DNA from: Candidatus Liptonbacteria bacterium | GTDB taxonomy: Bacteria > Patescibacteriota > Minisyncoccia > UBA6257 > 2-01-FULL-56-20 | Direction: 5' to 3' | NCBI GenBank assembly: GCA_016186635.1 | Contig: JACPLI010000024.1 | Span: forward strand, 1 to 44,380 | DNA length: 44,380 bases | Shown here: positions 35,399 to 43,896 of the stretch, piece after piece | Layout of the letters: each line of letters opens with the position of its first letter | Numbering within the stretch: the first letter of the stretch is position 1 | Position numbers and translations under genes: made by a program | Notes under the pieces: model-generated | The model's database searches: none | Seen by the model: the letters and a program-made list of their open reading frames with translations, nothing else | Told to the model about the DNA's origin: nothing

Positions 35399-36907
35399 TC
35401 AATATCCTTTCAAAAAATGTATGAGGAGTGCTATTGACGCGCCAGCAGCCCCTTTCGCGAGAAATTCGCCCTCAACTGTCGTCATCCGCGGGGCGATATC
35501 AAGATGCACCCACGGGTATGCGTCTTTCCCGTCCGTGTTCCGCACAAACTGCCGCAGGAACACCGCGCCGTTAATTGCGCCGCCGTAGCGGTTCTTACCC
35601 ACGTTTGCGACATCGCCGAATGTTCCTTTTACGTCATTCTCGTATTCTTCCCACAACGGCAGGGGCCATACGAAGTCGCCGGTTGCCTCGCCCATCGCGC
35701 GGAGTGCGCGCTCCGCCTGTGCGCTCGTCGAAAAAAGCGCCGTGGCGCGCTGTCCCAGGGCAACAATGGCAGAACCGGTAAGCGTCGCAATATCAATGAC
35801 TAATTCCGGCGAAAAGCGCTTTGCGTATTCGAGCGCATCCGCAAGGATGATTCTCCCTTCCGCGTCTGTGTTCATCACTTCAATCGTCTTGCCCGACATG
35901 GTCTTCAAAACGTCGCCGGGCCGATAGCTTGAACCCGAAGGCATGTTTTCCACTGCGGGGATAAGCCCAATCACGTTTTTCTTCGCCTTCAGCCGTGCGA
36001 GTGCCTCAATCGTATGAATCACCGCCGCGCCTCCCGACATATCCATGTGCATCTCATAAATCCCCTGCTCCGGTTTCAAGTTCAAGCCGCCAGTGTCGAA
36101 GGTAACGCCTTTCCCTACGAGTACCACCGGTTTTTCCGTTTTCCTCCCGCGCATGTACTCGAGCACGATGAAACGCGGCTTCTCTAAAGAACCCTTCGAG
36201 ACGCCGAGGACGCCGCCCATGCCGATATCCGCGATTTTTTTCTCGTCAAATACCGTCACCTTAAACCCGTACTTTTTGCCTGCATCAGCGGCCGCCTCGG
36301 CAAGTTTTTGCGGCGTCATGTCACCGCCCGGAATGTTCGAAAGCGTCCGCGCGGCATTTACCTCTTCTCCGATTATTCTTCCTGCCTCGAGTGCCCTGCG
36401 AACGGATTGGGCGCCGGATTTTGAGACAACATCCGCGTGCTCCACAAAGTTCCAACCCTCTTTCGGAGTGGTCTTATACTTCACAAATTCAAAATTTGCC
36501 ATTTCAAGTTGCGTGCCGAGCATCGAGGCGGCATCCTGCGGAGAAGTTCTCGCGCGAAAATCGTCGAGTGAGACCGCAAACCGCTTTATTTTTTCGCTTT
36601 TTGCTGCGGTAATCACCCGTCGTGCCGCGAGTATCGCCTTGCGATTATTAAATTTACCTCTGCCGGGCACGCCGATGAGAAGTGCCTTCCGCCCCGACGG
36701 CAAAATCAAAAGTTTTGCGGAACTCCCATTCAGTGAAAGCGCCGCACTCGCCGATTCTAAATATTTTTTGTTTTCCTCCGTGAGTATCTTAAAAAACGGG
36801 CACGTCCGCACCGGATTTCCCTTTGCGGTGAGTCCGTCGAACTGCTCTTTTACAACAAACACTATCGCTCCCTCACTTGGGAGCTTTTTTATAAGCTCAA
36901 TCTTCAT
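35399..36907 (-). CDS. pepA: Leucyl aminopeptidase (M17)
   Basis: VGKGVTFDTGGLNLKP, MHMDMSGGAAVIHTIEA, NTDAEGRIILADALEYA. Confidence 0.94.
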   Translation of the reverse strand: MKIELIKKLPSEGAIVFVVKEQFDGLTAKGNPVRTCPFFKILTEENKKYLESASAALSLNGSSAKLLILPSGRKALLIGVPGRGKFNNRKAILAARRVITAAKSEKIKRFAVSLDDFRARTSPQDAASMLGTQLEMANFEFVKYKTTPKEGWNFVEHADVVSKSGAQSVRRALEAGRIIGEEVNAARTLSNIPGGDMTPQKLAEAAADAGKKYGFKVTVFDEKKIADIGMGGVLGVSKGSLEKPRFIVLEYMRGRKTEKPVVLVGKGVTFDTGGLNLKPEQGIYEMHMDMSGGAAVIHTIEALARLKAKKNVIGLIPAVENMPSGSSYRPGDVLKTMSGKTIEVMNTDAEGRIILADALEYAKRFSPELVIDIATLTGSAIVALGQRATALFSTSAQAERALRAMGEATGDFVWPLPLWEEYENDVKGTFGDVANVGKNRYGGAINGAVFLRQFVRNTDGKDAYPWVHLDIAPRMTTVEGEFLAKGAAGASIALLIHFLKGY

Positions 36908-36916
36908 TGTAAAGAT

Positions 36917-37225
36917 TTATGGTTTTACTACTGTCGTCATCCACTCCCGATACGTGCGGTTGAAACGGCGGACTTCGACTGCGCCAATGTATGGTGTGGA
37001 ATAGGAATGATTCTTTTCAATCAAACCTTCGATTTCCGCGATGTGATGCTCGAGCGTTTTGATAAACATGCCCGCCTCAAGATGGCTCTTGAGTTCATCC
37101 TTCCAGTAATACATGCTCTGGATGGGCCAGATATTCACGCACGACGCGAGCTTCCCATCGAGCACAATCTTGCCGAGCTTCACCGCCTCCGCAGTGTCCT
37201 TGCAGGTGGTATAGATAAGAACCAT
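36917..37225 (-). CDS. cutA: CutA-type divalent ion tolerance protein
   Basis: LDGKLASCVNIWPIQSMYYWKDELKSHLEAGMFIKT, HSYSTPYI. Confidence 0.9.
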   Translation of the reverse strand: MVLIYTTCKDTAEAVKLGKIVLDGKLASCVNIWPIQSMYYWKDELKSHLEAGMFIKTLEHHIAEIEGLIEKNHSYSTPYIGAVEVRRFNRTYREWMTTVVKP

Positions 37226-37307
37226 TGGCTTGTATGGCTTCCTTACCGACCTTTTACCGGGCTACTGATGTACAACTACCACAAAACTTGAAAAAAATCC
37301 AGCTTCG

Positions 37308-38138
37308 CTATTTCCACGGCAACCGTGCGCCACGCTTAAGCAGGAACCCCGCCGCCGCCTTGTGCCCTCCTCCGCCGTATTTCTCCGCAATCTTTGCAAC
37401 ATCAAAAGCGCCGCTCGCGCGGAGCGAAACCCTGATGTGCCCATCTTCCTCGCGCCACACAATGCCGAAAGGCGGTTTCTTCGCCGCAAGCGCGTGCCCG
37501 ATTTGAGAATCAAAAACTGGCGAATTCGCCGCGAGTACTCGCCTTCCCTCAAGCCGCACTTCCCGCGCATGCCGCACGATTTCCCGTACCATTCCATCCT
37601 CATATTTTAAAAGAAGCGCTCCTTGCTCCGCCGCGCGCCGGCGCCCTGCGGCAGATTTGAATTTCCTTGCAAGTCCGTCCCATGTTTTAAAATCGAAATC
37701 AAAAAGCCCGATGTATGCGCCAAGTGCTCGCGAATGCGGGAGCTTGAACTTCCAGAGGTCAATGTCTTCCACATGCCGCAAAAGCTGGGGCGTTGCCTTC
37801 TTCGGGAAAAAGTATTGCCATGCCAAGACCGCGCCGGAGTGTTTGAGCGAAAACCAGTACTCTTGCGCAAAGCGCATCCGCGGCTCTGCGGTGATGTGAT
37901 GGTCAATAAGCACGAGATGCGCCGCTTCTTTTTCCATTCTTCTCACCGCCGAAGCGGGTTCAGGCGTAAAATCAATGCAGTACACCTCCTTCCCTTTTAT
38001 GCGTGGCAACGGGGTGTTCCTCTCCGCCGCAAAATACTCCGCCTTGTTCCCGAACTTTTTCCACGCGACCCATGCTCCGCTAAAGCCGTCGGGACAATCG
38101 CCGTGGTAGATGATGAGAATCTTTTTAGACACAGACAT
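37308..38138 (-). CDS. DHH-family phosphoesterase
   Basis: IIYHGDCPDGFSGAWVAWK, LVLIDHHITAE, C-terminal GGGGHKAAAGFLL. Confidence 0.88.
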   Translation of the reverse strand: MSVSKKILIIYHGDCPDGFSGAWVAWKKFGNKAEYFAAERNTPLPRIKGKEVYCIDFTPEPASAVRRMEKEAAHLVLIDHHITAEPRMRFAQEYWFSLKHSGAVLAWQYFFPKKATPQLLRHVEDIDLWKFKLPHSRALGAYIGLFDFDFKTWDGLARKFKSAAGRRRAAEQGALLLKYEDGMVREIVRHAREVRLEGRRVLAANSPVFDSQIGHALAAKKPPFGIVWREEDGHIRVSLRASGAFDVAKIAEKYGGGGHKAAAGFLLKRGARLPWK

Positions 38139-38204
38139 ATGATTTACGATTTATGATTTACGAATCATTCTTAAATCCTAAATCTTATATCATAAATCCG
38201 GTCG

Positions 38205-39980
38205 CTACGCGACCTCGCACTGATAACACCGCTCGCAATACACAATCTCTGGCCGCTCCGGCGCATAACTCGTCTCAAACTCATTCGGACAATGTTCCGC
38301 CACATGGAAGTGCGATACTGAATTTTTGTACGCCCCGTTTTCAGACTCCACGCCGGCGCACTGGCATTTCCGCTCCCACAACTTAAAGGGATTGCGCGTA
38401 CGAATGCGCTGTGCGTGTCTGCAGCTGGGGCAAAGCCGCGGCAAAGGAATGGTGAGCTGCCGGTATAACGCAAGCTCGGGCGGGATAAGCCGAAATGCAA
38501 GCGTGCATCCATCCTTGCAACTCCCCTTGTGGGCGCACTCGATAGTTTCATTCAAAATCGAATCCGGCGCATCCTTGATGTTGTCGGGAATACGCTCATT
38601 CGGCATGGTTACCGCATATTGCCGCGTTTCCCTTTCAAACCACTGCCAGCCGTTCTCCAAAACCTTCTCTTTACTCAAAGGGTAATATTCGTACGCCACT
38701 GTTTCGTTGTATCCGAAGGGAGAAAGTTCCGTGGGGAAAAATTCTCCGTATCCATAGACCCTCCCCTTCCTGTCGATATACGGCTTTTGCTTCATATGCT
38801 CGATAATCTTCGGCATAAGCGTTTCATACTCTTCTTTCGAATACTGTTTGTTCAAAATGCAATATTGCTTGTTCTTTAAACCAATGCAACCAAAAATATT
38901 CCCGGAATCAATGCAACCGATTGAGTGCTGCACGTCGTGCCCATTAATCACAATCCAGGAAGCAACCACATTATTTCCCGGATAAATGCTCATCGAATCG
39001 TAGAGAAGTTCGCTCTTCGCGCCGGCGTGCCCCGTGGCATAGGAATCCTTGATGCCGCCCGCGGCGAGGAGAAGATATTTGCAGTCCTCCGCGCCATCGA
39101 AGACATCGAATGAGTAGAGGCAATTTTTTGCATTGTAGATATTGTCACCCGAGACACGCGAGGAGTTCAGGATACGATACGGGCGGAAGATGGACTTCCG
39201 CCGCAAGTCCTCAAATTGTGCCTTGAGCTTTTCAACTTGCGCGTAGCTTCCCAAATCAACCGCTTTGAGCTTTTCGGCATATTCCGCCGGAGAATACGGC
39301 TGGTTGAAAATGTGATATTTTTGATTGCGCAAGTTGATACAACCGATGCAATTCTGGCACCCCTTGAGCTCGAAGCCAAAATGCACGTCGAGGCAGGAGT
39401 CCACATAGCGCCCGTAGGATGTCCGATAATTATTCTCAGCATCCACGAGTTCGTAGCAGAATTCCCCTTTATTCACCCAGTAGAGGTCGCTGCTGTTTTT
39501 CGTGTAAAAATTATAAGCGCTATACTGTGTATCTTCGTTGAAATCCCCGCCGAAGACGAGGTAGCAATTCTTGTTTCCTTTCGTGAAATTGCAATAATCG
39601 CTGTTTACCGCATCCCAGTTGTTCATGGAGGGGAAGGGCACCGTGCGAATAAGTTCTTTGATTTGCTCGAAAAAGGGCTTGGAGAAATCGTAGTCGCGGC
39701 CGTGGTCCAAGGGGTCCCAGGAATCCCCATGCCACGCATGCTGCTCGAGCACTTGAACATCTTTGTCGGGGGAGTAAATCGAGATAATCTCCTTGCCGCT
39801 TTGGGAATCCTTCCGCTTGTAAAGATTACGCATATTCCGGAAACTCAAATGCCGTTGCCACCGGCAGGAAGGGCAAAACGTGGGCGGCGGGACTCCGAAC
39901 CTCTCAAAAAATGCGGAGTCGTCCGCCTCGAGCGTAAACTGGGCTTTGCAATTCTGACAAATTTTTGCTTCAGCGGCCAT
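38205..39980 (-). CDS. Cys-rich double zinc-ribbon / beta-helix-like family protein, paralog P8
   Basis: CQNCKAQFTLEADDSAFFERFGVPPPTFCPSCRWQRH...ILNKQYSKEEYETLMPKIIEHM...CPNEFETSYAPERPEIVYCERCYQCEVA. Confidence 0.9.
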   Translation of the reverse strand: MAAEAKICQNCKAQFTLEADDSAFFERFGVPPPTFCPSCRWQRHLSFRNMRNLYKRKDSQSGKEIISIYSPDKDVQVLEQHAWHGDSWDPLDHGRDYDFSKPFFEQIKELIRTVPFPSMNNWDAVNSDYCNFTKGNKNCYLVFGGDFNEDTQYSAYNFYTKNSSDLYWVNKGEFCYELVDAENNYRTSYGRYVDSCLDVHFGFELKGCQNCIGCINLRNQKYHIFNQPYSPAEYAEKLKAVDLGSYAQVEKLKAQFEDLRRKSIFRPYRILNSSRVSGDNIYNAKNCLYSFDVFDGAEDCKYLLLAAGGIKDSYATGHAGAKSELLYDSMSIYPGNNVVASWIVINGHDVQHSIGCIDSGNIFGCIGLKNKQYCILNKQYSKEEYETLMPKIIEHMKQKPYIDRKGRVYGYGEFFPTELSPFGYNETVAYEYYPLSKEKVLENGWQWFERETRQYAVTMPNERIPDNIKDAPDSILNETIECAHKGSCKDGCTLAFRLIPPELALYRQLTIPLPRLCPSCRHAQRIRTRNPFKLWERKCQCAGVESENGAYKNSVSHFHVAEHCPNEFETSYAPERPEIVYCERCYQCEVA

Positions 39981-40027
39981 TCTTTTTCACTAATCATACA
40001 CTACCGCCCGCCTTTTTTCTCACATCT

Positions 40028-40061
40028 CTTATTTTCTTATTCGCGCGAATAAGAAAATAAG
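40028..40061. promoter_or_regulatory. Perfect 34-bp palindrome upstream of P8 (class I)
   Basis: cttattttcttattcgcgcgaataagaaaataag. Confidence 0.7.
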
Positions 40062-40078
40062 GGAACACAACTATGTAA

Positions 40079-41914
40079 TTAAGCAACTTCACTTTGGTAG
40101 CATGCTTCGCAGTACACTATCTCCGGCCGCTCCGGAGAGTATGTGGTCTCGAACTCCTCCGGACAAGACCCATGACCATGACGATGATTTGAGGAAACAC
40201 ACATACAATTTCGTTTCCATAACTTCGGTGGATTCCGTTTCGCCAGACGCGCATAATGGCGACAGTTCGGGCAAAGTTTCGGCAACGGGAGATTCAACCG
40301 GCGATAAAATTGTAATTCCTGCGGGATAATGCGGAACGCAGTCGTGCATCCCCCAAGGTTCGACCTTAAAGAATCCCCCAAGGTCGAACCTTTAGCATTA
40401 GCACATTGAATCACTTCGTTCGTAATCGAGTCGGGGACGTCAGTGATGCGTTCCGGCAATTCCTCCGGCCGTTTCGTGACGGTATACTGCCGCTCCTCCG
40501 GTTCTCTCCAATTGAATCCCTTCGCTTCCGCCTCCGCCTTTGTTAGAGGAAAATACTCTTGCGCTACCGTTTCGTTATACCCGAAGGGAGAAAGTTCCGT
40601 CGGGAAAAACTCTCCATATTTGTACACGCGCCCTTTCTTGTCCACATAGGGAACTTCGCTCATATGCGCCACGATTTTCGCGCGCAGATTTTCAAACTCT
40701 TCTTTCGAATACTGCCTATTCAAAATGCAATTTTGTTTGTTACGCAGTCCCACACAACCAAAAAGGTTCTGGCACCCGATGCAGTTGTAGGAGTAAAACG
40801 CGTTCGTACTGCTCCAGACTACGATGTCAAAACACATCCGCTCCCCTTGGTCCCCCGTATCCACCGCCTCGTAAATCAACCCGGACACCACGCCCACGCC
40901 GTACCCGTCGTACACCCCCTCCATCTTCGCCCCGTTGATAATCCATTTGGAATCCTTCGTATCTCCGCCAATATCGAAACACGCGGTGCAGTTTGACGTG
41001 CCGTAGACCGAATCCCCCGTCACGTTCTGGCAGTTCACGAGCGCCGCGTAGCGATGCGGCTGACGCGCCTTAAGCGCTTCAAACTCTTTACGCGCGGCGG
41101 CAAGACCGCTCACCGTATCGAGTTTCAATTCTGCCAGCTTCTTCAGATATTCGTCCCTCGAATATGGTTTGTTCAAAATGTGATAACTCTTATTCCGCAA
41201 ATTCACACACCCCACACAATTAGTGCATCCTTTACAGTCGAAAAGAAAGAACGAATCGGTGCACGCCTCGCAGTTATGGGAAAAATGGGTCCGATAACAT
41301 TTGACGCTTGCAATGAGCTCATAACAAAGCTCACAATTAAACACGCCGAACACATCCTGTGAGTCTTTGCAGAAATTGACGCGGCTCCCGTATGCGACGT
41401 TCTCCGACCCCCACGAAGCCGCGAGAAGATACCCGTTCTTGATTTCACCCACGTGGTTTGCGTACTCGCAGTTTGTGGTGCGCGCGTTGAACACCGCCGG
41501 TTGTGGCGCGCGCCGCATCAGCGCATCAAACTGGGTAAAGAACGGTTTTGAAAAGTCATACTCGATGCCGAACGCGAGCGGGTCCCAGTCGTCCGACCAC
41601 CATACATCGCGGTCGTAGACCACATATCCGGCTTTGCCCGCCGGAGCTGCCTCCTTCGCCGAAGTGGCTACGGAGGCCGAGTCGGCGAAGGCGGGATCCG
41701 GGGCGAATCCCGAGATGAGCGGCTTCCCTGTCTTCGCGCACTTGTTCCGGTGGAGCGTCCGCTCATTCCGCCAGCTGAACCTCCTCTGCATTCGGCACTC
41801 CGGGCAAAACGTCGGCGGCGGCACGGAAATTTTCGTGTAAAAATTCAGGTCCTCCGAAGCAATATCAAACGGGGCACTGCAATTTTGACAAGTCCGAATC
41901 TCGGAAACGCTCAT
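40079..41914 (-). CDS. Cys-rich double zinc-ribbon / beta-helix-like family protein, paralog P9
   Basis: MSVSEIRTCQNCSAPFDIASEDLNFYTKISVPPPTFCPECRMQRR...ILNRQYSKEEFENLRAKIVAHM...CPEEFETTYSPERPEIVYCEACYQSEVA. The ORF extends to 42010, but the homologous start is 41914. Confidence 0.9.
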   Translation of the reverse strand: MSVSEIRTCQNCSAPFDIASEDLNFYTKISVPPPTFCPECRMQRRFSWRNERTLHRNKCAKTGKPLISGFAPDPAFADSASVATSAKEAAPAGKAGYVVYDRDVWWSDDWDPLAFGIEYDFSKPFFTQFDALMRRAPQPAVFNARTTNCEYANHVGEIKNGYLLAASWGSENVAYGSRVNFCKDSQDVFGVFNCELCYELIASVKCYRTHFSHNCEACTDSFFLFDCKGCTNCVGCVNLRNKSYHILNKPYSRDEYLKKLAELKLDTVSGLAAARKEFEALKARQPHRYAALVNCQNVTGDSVYGTSNCTACFDIGGDTKDSKWIINGAKMEGVYDGYGVGVVSGLIYEAVDTGDQGERMCFDIVVWSSTNAFYSYNCIGCQNLFGCVGLRNKQNCILNRQYSKEEFENLRAKIVAHMSEVPYVDKKGRVYKYGEFFPTELSPFGYNETVAQEYFPLTKAEAEAKGFNWREPEERQYTVTKRPEELPERITDVPDSITNEVIQCANAKGSTLGDSLRSNLGGCTTAFRIIPQELQFYRRLNLPLPKLCPNCRHYARLAKRNPPKLWKRNCMCVSSNHRHGHGSCPEEFETTYSPERPEIVYCEACYQSEVA

Positions 41915-41947
41915 GCCAGTATCATACCGTAATTCTTTCCCGATTTC

Positions 41948-41983
41948 CCTTATATCCCTTATTCGTGCGAATAAGGGATATAA
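41948..41983. promoter_or_regulatory. Near-perfect 36-bp palindrome upstream of P9 (class I variant)
   Basis: cttatatcccttattcg-tg-cgaataagggatataag. Confidence 0.68.
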
Positions 41984-42006
41984 GCACCACATCTTTATAC
42001 TTATAA

Positions 42007-43695
42007 TCATGCAACCTCATTCTGATAGCAGGCCTCGCAGTACACGATTTCTGGCCGCGCCGGCGCGTACGAGGTTTGCATATCCTTGCCGCACTTCGCG
42101 CATATACGGCTATAGATATCCATGGGATTGAGCTCCCGGATTCTTCCGAGGTCTCGGCAAAGATAGCATTTTCGGGGAATCGGAATATTCATGTGCCGAT
42201 AAAATTCCAGTTCCATACGAATCAAACGGTAATTCTTGCCGCACTCTTCGCATTTCAAAATAGCCTGAAGAATATCATCCTTAACGTCATTAATATGGTC
42301 CGGAATAACCATGGTAGCTTGCTGATACTCCCTCAAATCCGGGTCGCGCCATGAAAAACCTTTCGCCAAAGCTTCTTCTTTCGCAACCGGGAAATATTCC
42401 TGCGCTCTCGTCTCGTTATACCTCCACGGGCAAATCTCATTCGGAAAGTAGTCCCCGTAGCGATACTTCCGACCCAGCGTATCGGTATAGGGAATTTCAC
42501 TCATCTGCTTTTTTATTTTCTCCACTAAATCAAGATACTCCTCCTTCGAATACTGTTTGTTTAAAATGCAGTATTCACTGTTTCGTACGCCCACACAACC
42601 GAAAAGGTTGCCGGAACTGTGACAGCCATAGCAGTATTCGACGTCGTGTGCACTATAATTCCAATAACAAAACTTCACATTGCTTGTATTGATGCCCACC
42701 CACGTACACTCATACACCCATTGGGCATTGAGGGAGAACCCGGAATAGTCATAACACTTAGCGCTATTCTGCGCCTGAAGTAACTCGGAGTAGCGTACAT
42801 CCTCCGCAGTATCAACCCAAAACGAATCGCGGACATTTTTGCAATTATAAAGATAATCTCCCGAAGAATTATACGCCTTGAGGGTATGAAAATTCTTTCG
42901 GGGGAATTTAAGGAAATGAGTTGCCGCCTTCTCTTTATACTCGCGCATGCGGGCGTACGACCCGAAGTCAAATTCTTTTATTTTTTGCTGATATTCTTCT
43001 TTCGAGTACGGCTGATTAAAAATATGGAATTGCTTTTTACGCAGGCCGATGCAGCCGAAACAGTCCGAGCATCCCACCAAATCTTTCGAAAAATATACAT
43101 CACGGCACTCCGAACAATTTTCGGAGAAAAGCGCGCGATAACATTTCGTGAGATTTAGCCCGTCATAGCAAAGTTCGTTGCTGTTGGAGAAAGTAAGGTC
43201 AAGAGAATCTTTGGCTATGGAGCACGAATGAAAATACGCGCAATTCTCCGCCCGGTCAGCCATAAAGAGCAAATAGCAATTTTTAAGGTCGGAGACGGCA
43301 TTACAGTATTCACTATTTACGAGTGTCGAATGCTCTGTATGAAGGGTCGGCGACGGCACGGATTTTAGAAGTTCGTCGTACTGTTCAAAAAAAGGCCGGG
43401 AGAAATCGTAGACACGCCCGTAGCTCTTTGAATCCCATTCGTCAGACCACCATTTTTCCTGCGTATAGGTGGTGTAAGGAGCATCGGGGTGATAAATGCT
43501 TATGAGCTGTTCTCCGGTGTCACAGGGACGCTTATAGAGAATGTGGTATCCCGTCCACGCAAAACGCCGCAAACGGCGGCATCGCGGGCACCACGTGGGC
43601 GGAGGAACTTTTATCGTCTCATAAAACGCAAAATCGTCCGGTTCGATGGTGAACTTTTGCTTACAGCTCTGGCACTGCCGTTGTTCGGAATTCAT
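42007..43695 (-). CDS. Cys-rich double zinc-ribbon / beta-helix-like family protein, paralog P10
   Basis: CQSCKQKFTIEPDDFAFYETIKVPPPTWCPRCRRLRR...ILNKQYSKEEYLDLVEKIKKQM...CAKCGKDMQTSYAPARPEIVYCEACYQNEVA. Confidence 0.9.
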   Translation of the reverse strand: MNSEQRQCQSCKQKFTIEPDDFAFYETIKVPPPTWCPRCRRLRRFAWTGYHILYKRPCDTGEQLISIYHPDAPYTTYTQEKWWSDEWDSKSYGRVYDFSRPFFEQYDELLKSVPSPTLHTEHSTLVNSEYCNAVSDLKNCYLLFMADRAENCAYFHSCSIAKDSLDLTFSNSNELCYDGLNLTKCYRALFSENCSECRDVYFSKDLVGCSDCFGCIGLRKKQFHIFNQPYSKEEYQQKIKEFDFGSYARMREYKEKAATHFLKFPRKNFHTLKAYNSSGDYLYNCKNVRDSFWVDTAEDVRYSELLQAQNSAKCYDYSGFSLNAQWVYECTWVGINTSNVKFCYWNYSAHDVEYCYGCHSSGNLFGCVGVRNSEYCILNKQYSKEEYLDLVEKIKKQMSEIPYTDTLGRKYRYGDYFPNEICPWRYNETRAQEYFPVAKEEALAKGFSWRDPDLREYQQATMVIPDHINDVKDDILQAILKCEECGKNYRLIRMELEFYRHMNIPIPRKCYLCRDLGRIRELNPMDIYSRICAKCGKDMQTSYAPARPEIVYCEACYQNEVA

Positions 43696-43886
43696 CGGCG
43701 AGGTTGGCGAATGCCTAAATCACGGCAGATTTTCTTCGCCAAAAAATCATTAATTTCGCTGTGGCGCGGAATAGTTGATGTGCGTATGCTCGGAATATGT
43801 ACCACCACAGTATGCTTTGCGCCTTCCCGCAGCACCGCACACCCTTCGCTCGTAAGATAGCGAAGCAAGTCTCTGCGCTTCATCAA
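43692..43886 (-). CDS. hicA: HicA-type toxin (mRNA interferase family)
   Basis: MKRRDLLRYLTSEGCAVLREGAKHTVVVHI...TIPRHSEINDFLAKKICRDLGI. Confidence 0.88.
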   Translation of the reverse strand: MMKRRDLLRYLTSEGCAVLREGAKHTVVVHIPSIRTSTIPRHSEINDFLAKKICRDLGIRQPRR

Positions 43887-43896
43887 AGCGTGAGAA

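Noticed and set aside
36093-37004. 303-aa + strand ORF
   Set aside because: Antisense to pepA and cutA, both of which have clear catalytic motifs.
41915-42010. N-terminal extension of P9 (MIISIKMWCLYPLFARIRDIREIGKELRYDTG)
   Set aside because: It is read through the class I palindrome and overlaps P10. All other paralogs begin at the residues just before CxxC, so the start was set at 41914.
13637-43695. Assigning the paralog family to a named enzyme family (such families are sometimes auto-labelled CaiB/BaiF-like in CPR annotations)
   Set aside because: No CoA-transferase motifs are visible, and the sequence supports only zinc-ribbon plus repeat architecture.
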